DNA of 64,000 bases from Pseudarthrobacter oxydans (GCF_034258515.1 NZ_CP139438.1:558001-622000); one strand, 5' to 3'. Counted from the stretch's first letter, positions 1-8,101 are shown. Made by a program: numbers and translations. The notes: generated by a model from the sequence alone, not told the origin.

Positions 1-750
1 TTCCAGGATGTCCTGCCGCGCGTTGGGGCGCTCGTGGAGGGGCCGGCCTTCTACCCGTTCCTGTCCGGAACGGCGAACCTGCACCGGCTCGATGCCGCAG
101 GCCGGCACGCCGACCCCGCAACGCGAAAGGCAAGGGTGGGCACGGCGCTGGAACGGGTAGGGCTCAGCCATGCCGCCGGCAAGCGTGTCCATGCCTATTC
201 GCTGGGCATGAAACAACGGCTGGGGATCGCCAACGCCCTGCTGTCGCCCCGCGAACTGCTGGTGCTGGATGAGCCCACCAACGGCCTGGACCCACAGGGC
301 ACACGGGAAGTGCGGAACCTGGTACGGTCCCTGGCAGCTGACGGAACCACCGTTTTCGTCTCCAGCCACCTGCTGGCCGAGGTGGAACAGATCTGTACCC
401 ATGCCGCCGTCATGAGTGCGGGCAGGCTCGTTGCCCAGGGTCCCCTTTCGGACCTGCGCCGGTCAGGCAGTTCGCGCATGCGCCTGGTGACCCCGGACGC
501 GGGCCAGGCATCCACCGTCCTGGTCCGGCTGGGGCTGGCCCCGGAGGAAGGACCGCCCCAGCCGGACGGGCAGGTGCTGACGGCCGACCTTGCCCGCAAC
601 GGCATCGGAGCGGCACACCCTGCCCCGGAGGAGCTGGTGGCCGCGCTGGTGCAGGCGGGCGTCCGGGTCCGCGGCTTTGCGGTGGAACGGGAGAGCCTCG
701 AGGACCGGTTTGTCGCCTTGACCGGGGAGGGGTTCGATGTTGCCCAGTAG
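1..750 (+). CDS. ABC transporter ATP-binding protein, 5' end outside the window
   Basis: This is the nucleotide-binding subunit of an ABC-2 type exporter, which hydrolyses ATP at the cytoplasmic face of the membrane. The reading frame is open from base 1, so the start codon and the Walker A loop lie upstream of the window. Visible are a signature motif variant (YSLGMKQRLG), Walker B with the catalytic Glu (LLVLDEPTNGLDP) and the H-loop (FVSSHLLAEVEQ). The last 90 or so residues form the usual variable C-terminal domain of drug or antibiotic exporters. The stop overlaps the permease start by 14 bases, so the two are coupled. The substrate cannot be told. Confidence 0.93.
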   Translation, partial: FQDVLPRVGALVEGPAFYPFLSGTANLHRLDAAGRHADPATRKARVGTALERVGLSHAAGKRVHAYSLGMKQRLGIANALLSPRELLVLDEPTNGLDPQGTREVRNLVRSLAADGTTVFVSSHLLAEVEQICTHAAVMSAGRLVAQGPLSDLRRSGSSRMRLVTPDAGQASTVLVRLGLAPEEGPPQPDGQVLTADLARNGIGAAHPAPEELVAALVQAGVRVRGFAVERESLEDRFVALTGEGFDVAQ

Positions 751-1633
751 CGTGCCGGACCAGGACGTGCCGGACCAGGACCAGGAAACATCCGCCGGGG
801 CCGTGGCGCCCCCGCGCGGAGCCGGCTGGTCTCTTCTCGGCTCGGAAATCGCGGTGCTGTTCCGGCGCCGGCGAACCTGGGCCCTGCTGCTGGCACTTGC
901 CGCCATCCCGGTCCTGATTGCGGTGGCCGTCCGGGTCTCCTCGGCCGTTCCCCCCGGGCGGGGTCCGGCCTTCCTGGACCGCATTACGCAGAACGGCCTG
1001 TTCGTGGCGTTCACCGCCATGCTGGTGTCCGTCCCGCTTTTCCTGCCGCTCACGGTCGGGGTGGTGGCGGGCGACACCATCGCAGGCGAGGCAAACCTGG
1101 GAACGCTCAGGTACCTGCTGGTTGCCCCGACGGGCCGTGTCCGGCTGCTCCTGGTGAAATACGCCGGCGCGCTGGCCTTCTGCCTGACTGCGCCGGTCAC
1201 GGTGGCCCTCGCCGGGGCCGCCATCGGGGCAGCGCTTTTCCCTGTGGGGCCGGTGACCCTGCTGTCAGGGGACGTCATCCAGCCTTCGGAGGCCGCGCTC
1301 CGCCTCCTCCTGATCGCCGCATACCTGGCTGTCTCCCTGGCCGGGCTGTCCGCGATTGGGTTGTTCCTGTCCACCCTCACCGTGGTTCCGGTGGGTGCCA
1401 TGGCCGCCACGGTGGTGATCTCCGTGGTGTCCCAGGTCCTCGACCAACTGCCACAGCTCGAATGGCTGCACCCGTGGCTCTTCAGCCACTACTGGCTGGG
1501 CTTCGGGGACCTGCTCCGCCAGCCCGTACTGTGGGACTCGTTCGCCAGCAACGCACTGCTGCAGGCGGGATACGTGGCCGTGTTCGGCGCGCTCGCGTAC
1601 GGCCGGTTCGTCACCAAGGACGTCCTGAGCTAA
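737..1633 (+). CDS. ABC-2 type transporter permease
   Basis: This 298-residue protein is the membrane partner of the preceding ATPase. After about 40 cytoplasmic residues there are about six hydrophobic segments. The stretch GDTIAGEANLGTLRYLL before the second or third segment is typical of ABC-2 permeases (the gate or coupling helix region). The ATG at 737 lies inside the end of the ATPase gene and follows a GGGGAGGGG ribosome binding site. The pair would form a dimeric exporter. The substrate is unknown; a lantibiotic, drug or lipid-type compound is the usual guess for this family. Confidence 0.9.
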   Translation: MLPSSVPDQDVPDQDQETSAGAVAPPRGAGWSLLGSEIAVLFRRRRTWALLLALAAIPVLIAVAVRVSSAVPPGRGPAFLDRITQNGLFVAFTAMLVSVPLFLPLTVGVVAGDTIAGEANLGTLRYLLVAPTGRVRLLLVKYAGALAFCLTAPVTVALAGAAIGAALFPVGPVTLLSGDVIQPSEAALRLLLIAAYLAVSLAGLSAIGLFLSTLTVVPVGAMAATVVISVVSQVLDQLPQLEWLHPWLFSHYWLGFGDLLRQPVLWDSFASNALLQAGYVAVFGALAYGRFVTKDVLS

Positions 1634-1658
1634 CTGCGCGCCTTTGGTGGCGGCCGGC

Positions 1659-3134
1659 CTAGTAGCGCGCGGCGTACGGGTAGAGCTGCATCCCGGCCAT
1701 GGCGCTGAGCTGGGTCACCCCGATGCCCTCCTGCGGGTTCAGCGCGTGGACCACCTGCCCGTTCCCGAGGTAAATGGCTACATGGTAGAAGTTCGACGGC
1801 GAGCCCCACACCAGCAGGTCCCCGCGCCGTGCCTGGGAGAGGGGAACGTGCGTGGAGGCGGATGCGTACTGCTGTGCGGCCGTGCGCGGGAGGTTCTTTC
1901 CGGCGGCGGCGAACGCCGCCTGCACCAGGCCTGAGCAGTCAAAACCGTAGGGGCCGGTTCCGCCCCATTGGTAATAGTAGGGCGCGCCTACCTTCCCCAG
2001 GGCGGCCGAGATGGCCGCCTCATAGGTTCCTCCGCCAAGGGACGGGGCGGGTGCCGGGGCGGGGGCGGGCACCGCGGGGGCTGGAGCCGGGGCGGGCGCC
2101 GGTGCAGCAGGCGGGGCGGGCGCCGGCGCTGGAGCCGGCGCAGCGGGCGGGGCGGGCGCCGGCGCTGGCGCTGGAGCCGCCGCGGGCGGGGGAGCCGCGG
2201 GAGCGGGAAGTGCCGGTGCCGCCGGTGCTGCAGCGGCAGGCCGGTCGCCCGCGGTGGTCCGCTGCTCAGGGGCTGCCGCCTCTGCCGCCGCTTTTTCGGC
2301 CGCAGCCGCCAGTGCCGTCAGCCGGGCCTCTTCCCGTTGCCGGTCCAGGGCGTCCACCCGGGCCGATTCCAGTGCCACCGTGGTGTTCCGGAGTTGGGCC
2401 AGCTGGTCCACCAGGACAGTGCGCTGTGCCTTGGCGTCCGCCACTGCCTTGGCGGAGGCTGCGTTGGCTTCGTCCGCCTGGGACTTCCGGGTTTCGGCTG
2501 TTCGGGCGGCCTCGTCCGCGGCCTTTGTGGCTTCTTCTGCTGCCGCGGTCAGGGAACGTGTTGCTTCGGCGGCGGCGTCTGCAGCCTCAAAGGCCCGGCT
2601 CCGGCTGGCCGAGAGCGCCTGTAGGGTGGCTGCCTGCTGAAGGGTTTCTCCGCCGCCGCTGGCCAGCGTGCCAAGCGTGGGGTTCAGGCCGCCGTTGCGG
2701 TAGAGGTCGCCGGCCAGCTGCCCCACCTGCCTGCGGGTTTTGTCCTGCTGCTCCTGCGCCGTCGCAGCCCTGGCTGACGCCGCTGCCGCTGCGGAGCTGC
2801 GCTGCTGCAGCTCCACAAGGGCTTCGCTGTAAGCGTTGTTGGCCTGCATTGCCACGGCAAAAGCGGCTTGCCGGGACTCAGCGGCGGAGCCAAGGATCCG
2901 TTCGATCACTGCCACCTGGTCCGCGGCGGCGGCCTCGTTTGATTTCGCTGCGGCGATGTCGTCCGCCGAGGGGACTTCCGGCGAGGCCGGGATGGAAAAA
3001 GAGGGCCGTTGCGGGGCGGGCAGCGCGCCTGCGGGCGCTGCCGCAGTCCCCACCATCACGACGGCGGCACACACCACGGCGGACTTGCCCAGGGTAGTGC
3101 GCAGCGACTTGCGAAAGGAATTGTTTGAAACCAT
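1659..3134 (-). CDS. Secreted NlpC/P60 peptidoglycan endopeptidase, RipA-like
   Basis: The 491-residue product has a Sec signal peptide with an Ala-rich cleavage region (residues about 1-38). A long Ala/Glu/Gln-rich coiled-coil region follows (about 55-290). Then comes an Ala-Pro linker (about 300-365) and a C-terminal NlpC/P60 domain (about 367-491). The catalytic triad fits Cys400 (FDCSGLV), His451 (YHVAIYLG) and His463 (VVHAL). Such enzymes cut the D-Glu/meso-DAP bond during daughter-cell separation, and the coiled coil usually keeps them inactive until cleavage or partner binding. The linker is encoded by 36-base tandem repeats. A structured leader precedes the gene. Confidence 0.93.
   Translation of the reverse strand: MVSNNSFRKSLRTTLGKSAVVCAAVVMVGTAAAPAGALPAPQRPSFSIPASPEVPSADDIAAAKSNEAAAADQVAVIERILGSAAESRQAAFAVAMQANNAYSEALVELQQRSSAAAAASARAATAQEQQDKTRRQVGQLAGDLYRNGGLNPTLGTLASGGGETLQQAATLQALSASRSRAFEAADAAAEATRSLTAAAEEATKAADEAARTAETRKSQADEANAASAKAVADAKAQRTVLVDQLAQLRNTTVALESARVDALDRQREEARLTALAAAAEKAAAEAAAPEQRTTAGDRPAAAAPAAPALPAPAAPPPAAAPAPAPAPAPPAAPAPAPAPAPPAAPAPAPAPAPAVPAPAPAPAPSLGGGTYEAAISAALGKVGAPYYYQWGGTGPYGFDCSGLVQAAFAAAGKNLPRTAAQQYASASTHVPLSQARRGDLLVWGSPSNFYHVAIYLGNGQVVHALNPQEGIGVTQLSAMAGMQLYPYAARY
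2104..2175. repeat. Tandem 36-base repeats encoding the Ala-Pro linker
   Basis: Two nearly identical 36-base units begin at 2104 and 2140, and degenerate partial units lie on both sides (about 2043-2210). They encode a PAPAPAPAPPAA-type linker in the NlpC/P60 protein. Copy number is likely to vary between strains by slippage. Confidence 0.75.
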
Positions 3135-3245
3135 CTGCAGGAACCTCGAAGCGGTAGGGCTGGAGGTCCTGGTGGAGGCACAACTGTGCCCCTCTGATGC
3201 CCGCCAGCAGTCCGAGGTTACGCGACCCCTTGCACTTTGGCAACA
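3135..3245 (-). promoter_or_regulatory. Structured 5' leader of the NlpC/P60 gene (candidate riboswitch)
   Basis: The leader reads 5' to 3' on the minus strand. AACCTCG near 3220 can pair with CGAGGTT just before the start codon, near 3146. Inside this is a strong hairpin, GAGGGGCACA-GT-TGTGCCTC (about 3176-3195). The 5' part, TCGCGTAACCTCGG, resembles the 3' strand of the c-di-AMP (ydaO) riboswitch, which is known upstream of actinobacterial wall hydrolase genes. I cannot find the other conserved ydaO segments, so the class is unassigned. The outer pairing ends close to the ribosome binding site. Confidence 0.4.
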
Positions 3246-3347
3246 AGAGTCACATCACTAACATAAAACACATCAGTGTCATTTGACCGGACCCGCGGAA
3301 CGGCGTGTCGCGTCGGACGTTCCGGTTAACCCGGCGGCATGGCTTGG

Positions 3348-4268
3348 CTAGGCGTGCTGATGGGCCTCGTGCTCGGAATGCGTGGCGGGTTCCAGCTGGA
3401 AGGTGCAGTGGTCCGTGTCGAAGTGCGAGCCCAGGCAGGTGACCAGCTTGTCCAGAAGCTGGTCCGCGCCGCGTGCGTTGAGCACCCCGTCCTCCACCAC
3501 CACATGCGCGGAAAAGACCGGAACGCCGGATGTGATGGTCCAGATGTGGATGTCGTGCACGTCCGTGACGCCTTCGACGGAAAGGATGTGCTCACGGATC
3601 ATCTGTACTTCCACCCCCTTGGGGCTGGCCTCCAAAAGCACATCCACCACGTCGCGGAGCAGGGACCAGGCCCGAGGCAGGATCAGCAGGGCGATCACCA
3701 CGGAAGCGATGGTGTCCGCGGCCTGGAAACCGGTCAGCATGATCACCACGGCGGCAGCAATGACAGCGAAGGATCCCAGCAGGTCACCCAGCACTTCCAG
3801 GTAGGCGCCGCGCACATTGAGGCTCTCCTGGTGGGCGCCGTGCAGGATCAGGAGGGAGGCCACGTTTGCTGCCGCGCCGAGGATGGCGGCGAAAAGCATG
3901 ATGTTGGTCTGCACCTCCGGCGCCGCGCCGATCCGGCGCACCGCTTCGGTGAAGATGACAACGGAGATCACCACCAGGATCAATGCGTTGGCCAGCGCGG
4001 CAAGCACCTCTGCTCGCTGGTAGCCATAGGTTCTCTGGTCGCTGGCAGGCCGTCCCGCTATCCACGCGGCCAGCAGGGCGATCGTCACGCCCGCCGCGTC
4101 AGAGAGCATATGGCCCGCATCGGCCAGCAGGGACAACGATCCGGAAAGGACGGCGCCCACCACCTGGACCAGGACCACGGCGAGCGTGATCACCAGGACA
4201 GCCACCAGCCGTTTCCGGTGCCGGCCGGTCGCGGTGATTCCGTGGGTGTGGCCGTGGTCGTGTCCCAT
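3348..4268 (-). CDS. CDF-family divalent metal (zinc) efflux transporter, CzcD-like
   Basis: The 306-residue protein has a His-rich N-terminus (MGHDHGHTHG), six predicted membrane helices and a cytoplasmic ferredoxin-like C-terminal domain ending in another His-rich tail. Helix 2 carries the zinc-binding signature HxxxD (DAGHMLSDA). The paired acidic site expected in helix 5 lies in the ADTIASV region. CDF proteins exchange Zn2+ or Co2+/Cd2+ for protons at the plasma membrane. The gene starts 10 bases after the stop of the upstream metallopeptidase gene and may be co-transcribed with it. No metal-regulator gene is adjacent. Confidence 0.93.
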   Translation of the reverse strand: MGHDHGHTHGITATGRHRKRLVAVLVITLAVVLVQVVGAVLSGSLSLLADAGHMLSDAAGVTIALLAAWIAGRPASDQRTYGYQRAEVLAALANALILVVISVVIFTEAVRRIGAAPEVQTNIMLFAAILGAAANVASLLILHGAHQESLNVRGAYLEVLGDLLGSFAVIAAAVVIMLTGFQAADTIASVVIALLILPRAWSLLRDVVDVLLEASPKGVEVQMIREHILSVEGVTDVHDIHIWTITSGVPVFSAHVVVEDGVLNARGADQLLDKLVTCLGSHFDTDHCTFQLEPATHSEHEAHQHA

Positions 4269-4278
4269 GCCTACAAGG

Positions 4279-4707
4279 CTAGCCCCAGCCGAGCTCGTGC
4301 AGCCGGTGGTCGTCTATCCCGAAGTGGTGGGCGATTTCGTGCACCACTGTCACCGCAACTTCGTGGATGACGTCCTCCCGTGAGGAGCAGATCTCCAGGA
4401 TGGGTTCGCGGTAGATGGTGATCCTGTCCGGCAGCGAGCCGGCGTCCCACCAGGAATCACGTTCGGTCAGCGGCACGCCTTCGTAGAGCCCCAGCAGGAC
4501 CGTGTCCGGGTCCTCTCCGGGTTTTGGCACGTAGTCGTCCTCGATGAAGACCGCCACATTGTCCATGGCGGCCGCCAGCTTCTCCGGGATGCTGTCCAGG
4601 GCGTCCTGGACGGCGGCCTCGAACTCGTCCTCGGGCATGGTGAAGCGAAGGGGCTCGCTGGGGCCTTCAGGAACGGTCGGCAGTCCCGGCGGCAGGCTGG
4701 CTGGCAT
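4279..4707 (-). CDS. Small zincin-like metallopeptidase (Zincin_1 family)
   Basis: The protein has 142 residues, the normal size of this family. The C-terminus contains an extended zinc site, HEIAHHFGIDDHRLHELG. This gives the HExxH core plus a downstream Asp, as in metzincin-like minimal peptidases. An acidic N-terminal region (FEAAVQDALDSIPEKL) precedes it. There is no signal peptide, so it is cytoplasmic. The biological substrate of the family is unknown. It sits 10 bases from the CDF gene and 9 bases from the EamA gene, all on the minus strand. Confidence 0.85.
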   Translation of the reverse strand: MPASLPPGLPTVPEGPSEPLRFTMPEDEFEAAVQDALDSIPEKLAAAMDNVAVFIEDDYVPKPGEDPDTVLLGLYEGVPLTERDSWWDAGSLPDRITIYREPILEICSSREDVIHEVAVTVVHEIAHHFGIDDHRLHELGWG

Positions 4708-4716
4708 ACCTGGATT

Positions 4717-5700
4717 CTAGCGGGAAGCGGACGGCCCGGCCCCGCGTGCAGCCTTGCTCCTGCGCCGGGTCAGACCCACGCCAACCAGGCAGACCAGTCC
4801 GCCAACCAGGCCCAGGACGCCGGGAATTTCACCGAGCAGCAGCCAGGAAATCAGGATGGTGGTTCCGGGCACCAGGTACGTGGTGGCGGCCAGCTTCCCC
4901 GCATCCACCAGTGAGAGCGCGTACGCCCAGGTGGTGAAGGCGATCGCTGTTGGAAAGACGCCAAGGTAGGCGAGGCCCCAGGTTGCCTGCGGCGGCGCGG
5001 CCTGGACCTCGGCTATGAGCTGGCCGGTAAAGGGCAGGCAACACACCGCGCCCACAAGGATCCCGAACCAGGTGGCTTGTGCTGCAGGAAACTTCCGCAG
5101 CACCGGCTTCTGGATGATGACGCTGACTGCGGCGAGCACGGCGGCAAGGAGGCATAGCAGCACGCCTGCCACGTCCGCCGTCGTGCGTTCCCCTGGCGCG
5201 GAAGCCTGGCCGGAGCCGAAGGCGATCAACGCCACCCCGGCGAAGGCAACCAGGCTCCCGATGAGCAGCCACCGCGGGAAGCCTTCCTTGAGGAAAATGC
5301 CGGCCATGATGGCCACCAGGATGGGGTTGACGTTGATCAGCAGGGCGCTGGTGCCGGCATCAAGGATGTGCTCTGCGGCGTTCAGCGCCGCGTTGTACCC
5401 ACCGAACCACATCACTCCGTAGGCGAGGATGGGCCACCACTCCCTTCCCCGGGGCAGCAGCCTGCTCTTCAGCAGTTGGGGGAGGACCAGCAGGGCCAGT
5501 ACGACGGCGGCAATCACCAGCCGGCCGAGCGTCAGGGAGCCGGGGGAAAAGTGTGGGCCTATCGCCCGGATACCCACAAAGGCCGATGCCCAAAGGACTA
5601 CGGTCACCACCATGGCGGCCACTCCGAGAGCCTTCACCCGGGCGGCGGCGGCTTGGGGAGGTGCAGTGGCGGCAGGGCTGGCGGGGCTGGTTGAAGGCAT
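4717..5700 (-). CDS. EamA/DMT-superfamily metabolite exporter
   Basis: The 327-residue protein has ten predicted membrane helices arranged as two EamA repeats. The first repeat has GYNAALNAAEHILDAG and the second has FTTWAYALSLVDAGKLA, each with the helix 3-4 pattern of the family. Members export amino acids, purines or other small metabolites. The substrate cannot be predicted here. The C-terminus is short, basic and cytoplasmic. It is first in a minus-strand set with the metallopeptidase and CDF genes. Its start faces the divergent DsbA-like gene across about 127 bases. Confidence 0.9.
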   Translation of the reverse strand: MPSTSPASPAATAPPQAAAARVKALGVAAMVVTVVLWASAFVGIRAIGPHFSPGSLTLGRLVIAAVVLALLVLPQLLKSRLLPRGREWWPILAYGVMWFGGYNAALNAAEHILDAGTSALLINVNPILVAIMAGIFLKEGFPRWLLIGSLVAFAGVALIAFGSGQASAPGERTTADVAGVLLCLLAAVLAAVSVIIQKPVLRKFPAAQATWFGILVGAVCCLPFTGQLIAEVQAAPPQATWGLAYLGVFPTAIAFTTWAYALSLVDAGKLAATTYLVPGTTILISWLLLGEIPGVLGLVGGLVCLVGVGLTRRRSKAARGAGPSASR

Positions 5701-5827
5701 GAAGCAAATCTAGCCGCGGGCAGGCAGCACTGGCTGGCGGAAATCGGCCATGTCTGGGCAACTTCCTGCCAAAAAGGCGGGCAGCCGTGCAGCCCCGCGA
5801 CACGGCGCCTCGGCTAGGATGCGGTTT

Positions 5828-6511
5828 ATGGTCTCAAGCCCGGCTCCACCCCGCGATTCTGCACGCCTTGCCAGGAAGGTGACCTGGATCGTCCTCGCGC
5901 TGATCGTGGCGGGCTGTGCTGCCTGGTACTCGGTGCTGACGCTGGGGAAGTCACCGGAATCCGCCTCCCAGCCAGGCGGCTCCCAACAGCTGGTCCGGAC
6001 GGACAGCCACCGGTTGACCAGCCCGGCGGTGGAGAAGGCGCAGCTCGTGGAATTCCTTGATTTCGAATGCCCGTCCTGTGGCTCCATCCATCCGGTGGTG
6101 GAGGAATTCAAGGCGGAGTTCGGCGACAGGATCACGTTCGTCCACCGGCACTTCCCCCTGTCGGCCCACCCGAATTCGGGGCAGGCGGCCCTTGCTGCCG
6201 AGGCCGCCGGCCAGCAGGGGCACTACCAGCAGATGGCCGACAGGCTGTTCGAAACCCAGTCCCAGTGGGCCGGGAACCAGCAGTCCCAGGCCCCCCTCTT
6301 CCGCACCTACGCCGAGCAGTTGGGGCTGGACCTTTCCCGCTTCGATGCCGCCGTCGCCGACCCCGGGACGGAGGAGCGCATCCTGGCCGACGTTGCGGAC
6401 GGCAAGGCGCTCGGCGTGACTGGAACGCCCACCTTTTTCCTGGACGGCGAAAAGCTCACGCTCACCACCAAGGCCGATTTCCGGCAGAAGCTCGCCGACG
6501 CCGTCAAGTAG
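5828..6511 (+). CDS. Membrane-anchored DsbA-family thiol:disulfide oxidoreductase
   Basis: One N-terminal membrane anchor (about residues 16-37) is followed by an extracytoplasmic thioredoxin-fold domain. The redox motif is CPSC (Cys81 and Cys84) in FLDFECPSCGS. The cis-Pro loop is TGTPTFF and a DsbA-type helical insertion lies between them. It probably forms or isomerises disulfides in secreted proteins. The ATG at 5828 was chosen because AGGA lies eight bases upstream; the frame stays open upstream without a good site. It resembles the short DsbA/thioredoxin-4 proteins common in Actinobacteria. It is transcribed away from the EamA gene. Confidence 0.9.
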   Translation: MVSSPAPPRDSARLARKVTWIVLALIVAGCAAWYSVLTLGKSPESASQPGGSQQLVRTDSHRLTSPAVEKAQLVEFLDFECPSCGSIHPVVEEFKAEFGDRITFVHRHFPLSAHPNSGQAALAAEAAGQQGHYQQMADRLFETQSQWAGNQQSQAPLFRTYAEQLGLDLSRFDAAVADPGTEERILADVADGKALGVTGTPTFFLDGEKLTLTTKADFRQKLADAVK

Positions 6512-6528
6512 GACCCGTTCGGCCAGGC

Positions 6529-7575
6529 CTACCGGGCGCCCGCCCATTCCAGCAGGCGTTCCACCGGCCAGGTGGTGATGATGCGGTCAGCAGGGACTCC
6601 GTTCCGCTCGGCACGCTCCGCTCCGTACTGCAGGAAATCCAGCTGGCCCGGCGCGTGGGCATCGCTGTCGATCGAGAACAAGCAGCCGGCCTCGAGCGCC
6701 AGCTGGATCAGCGCGTCCGGCGGATCCTGCCGTTCCGGCCGTGAGTTGATCTCGACTGCCACGTTGTGTTCAGCGCAGGCGGCGAACACCTCCTTGGCAT
6801 CGAAGTCCGACGGCGGCCGCGTCCCCCGGGACCCCTCGACGAGGCGCCCTGTGCAGTGGCCAAGGATGTTGGTGTGAGGGTCCTGGATGCCGCCGAGCAT
6901 CCGCCGGGTCATGGTCCTGCTGTCCGCGCGGAGCTTTGAATGGACGCTGGCCACCACAATGTCCAGGCGGTCCAGCAACTCCGGTTCCTGGTCCAGGTCC
7001 CCGGACTCCAGGATGTCCACCTCGATGCCGGCCAGCAACCGCACTGGGTCCGCCGCCCGGGCGTCATCGACCGCGGTGCGGATGCCGTCGTTGATCGCGT
7101 CCACCACGTCCAGTTGCTGCAGGAGGCGCTCCGCTGAGAGCCCGTTCGCGATGGTGAGGTTGGGGGAGTGGTCCGTCAGGGCAAGGTATTCCCTGCCCAG
7201 CACCCCGGCGGCCGCCACCATCAGCTCGATGGGGGAGCCGCCGTCGGACCATTCACTGTGGCTGTGCAGGTCGCCCCGCAGGGCGTCCCGGATGGAGGCC
7301 CCGGCGGAAGCCAGCGGCTGGGCGCCCTTCTCGCGGAGGTCGGCGAGATAGTCCGGGACCTCTCCCTCTACCGCCTGCCGGATCACCTGGTACGTCCGGT
7401 CGCCGATGCCCTTCATCGACTTCAGCTGGCCGTTGCGCGCACGCTCGGCCACTTCCTCCGGCGGCAGCGGGCTGATGGCCGCGGCCGCCTTGCGGAACGC
7501 CTGGACCTTGAAGGTGGCGGCGCGTCCGCGCTCCAGCCAGAAGGCAATCTCGTTGAGCGCTGCTACGGGATCCAT
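6529..7575 (-). CDS. PHP-domain phosphoesterase with N-terminal helix-hairpin-helix region
   Basis: This 348-residue protein starts with about 85 residues like the 8-kDa/HhH domain of family X DNA polymerases (KSMKGIGDRTYQVI is the hairpin). A PHP domain follows directly, with the metal-site motif DLHSHSEWSDG and further His/Asp clusters (ALTDHSPN, ASVHSKL, DSDAHAP). Bacterial PolX normally reads HhH - polymerase - PHP. Here the nucleotidyltransferase part is absent, so the protein looks like PolX without the polymerase. Function is probably phosphoesterase or 3' end processing in repair, inferred from domains only. Confidence 0.85.
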   Translation of the reverse strand: MDPVAALNEIAFWLERGRAATFKVQAFRKAAAAISPLPPEEVAERARNGQLKSMKGIGDRTYQVIRQAVEGEVPDYLADLREKGAQPLASAGASIRDALRGDLHSHSEWSDGGSPIELMVAAAGVLGREYLALTDHSPNLTIANGLSAERLLQQLDVVDAINDGIRTAVDDARAADPVRLLAGIEVDILESGDLDQEPELLDRLDIVVASVHSKLRADSRTMTRRMLGGIQDPHTNILGHCTGRLVEGSRGTRPPSDFDAKEVFAACAEHNVAVEINSRPERQDPPDALIQLALEAGCLFSIDSDAHAPGQLDFLQYGAERAERNGVPADRIITTWPVERLLEWAGAR

Positions 7576-7626
7576 CCGTCCATCTTGGCCCGTCCAGCCC
7601 GCCCGGCGGCGGTGTTTTGGCCGATT

Positions 7627-7655
7627 TTGGATAATTCCTGCCTAGGCCCTATAGT
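7627..7655 (+). promoter_or_regulatory. Predicted promoter of the tRNA cluster
   Basis: TTGGAT (-35, 7627-7632) and TATAGT (-10, 7650-7655) are separated by exactly 17 bases. They lie about 85 bases before tRNA-Glu, as expected for a housekeeping sigma-70-type promoter driving a stable-RNA transcript. Confidence 0.55.
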
Positions 7656-7739
7656 TTTAGAGTCCAGTTCGGAGAAACGCAAAGGACAAAGACGGAAAGC
7701 CTCGCTTGACGCCTTTTATTTTGTTCCGAACGGGTTCTG

Positions 7740-7812
7740 GCCCCCATCGTCTAGCGGCCTAGGACACCGCCCTTTCACGGCGGCGGCACGGGTTCGAATC
7801 CCGTTGGGGGTA
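7740..7812 (+). tRNA. tRNA-Glu (anticodon TTC)
   Basis: A full cloverleaf can be folded. The acceptor stem is GCCCCCA with TGGGGGT, the anticodon loop CTTTCAC gives TTC, and the T-arm is CGGGTTCGAATCCCG. The discriminator is A. The 3' CCA is not encoded and must be added after transcription. Confidence 0.95.
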
Positions 7813-7903
7813 CGCAAGGAACTGGTCAGGCAGGCAGAAAATGTCTGGTAGGCTGGAAGCCTTGAAAAAAGCGGTAGAGATACCGCGGAAGCAAGAAACG
7901 CAA

Positions 7904-7977
7904 GGCCCTGTAGCGCAGTTGGTTAGCGCGCCGCCCTGTCACGGCGGAGGTCGCGGGTTCAAGTCCCGTCAGGGTCG
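7904..7977 (+). tRNA. tRNA-Asp (anticodon GTC)
   Basis: The acceptor stem is GGCCCTG with CAGGGTC, the anticodon loop CTGTCAC gives GTC, the T-arm is GCGGGTTCAAGTCCCGT and the discriminator is G. CCA is not encoded. A small hairpin, GCGGTA-GAGA-TACCGC (7871-7886), lies in the spacer after tRNA-Glu and may be a processing signal. Confidence 0.95.
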
Positions 7978-8009
7978 CTCTGATTGTTGGAAGCAATTCC
8001 GGCTCTCAT

Positions 8010-8023
8010 GGTGACTAGTCACC
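8010..8023. repeat. Perfect 14-base palindrome immediately upstream of tRNA-Phe
   Basis: GGTGACTAGTCACC is a perfect palindrome that ends two bases before the mature 5' end of tRNA-Phe. It could be a protein-binding site or an RNA processing hairpin. No function is established. Confidence 0.6.
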
Positions 8024-8025
8024 TA

Positions 8026-8101
8026 GGCTCTGTAGCTCAGTTGGTAGAGCGTTCGACTGAAAATCGAAAGGTCACCGGATCGACGCCGGTCGGAGCCACC
8101 A
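8026..8101 (+). tRNA. tRNA-Phe (anticodon GAA), CCA encoded
   Basis: The acceptor stem is GGCTCTG with CGGAGCC (one G-T pair), the anticodon loop CTGAAAA gives GAA, and the discriminator A is followed by an encoded CCA. It is the last tRNA of the cluster and precedes a terminator. Confidence 0.95.

Noticed and set aside
1829..3097. Plus-strand Pro/Arg-rich frame opposite the NlpC/P60 gene
   Set aside because: The composition follows from reading the GC-rich repeat-bearing gene backwards; no start site or family match.
3135..3347. Full c-di-AMP (ydaO) riboswitch upstream of the NlpC/P60 gene
   Set aside because: Only a fragment resembling one conserved strand is seen; the other core segments are missing, so I report only a candidate structured leader.
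7740..8101. tRNA genes as attachment sites for an integrated element
   Set aside because: No integrase, phage or plasmid gene and no repeated tRNA end was found near the cluster.
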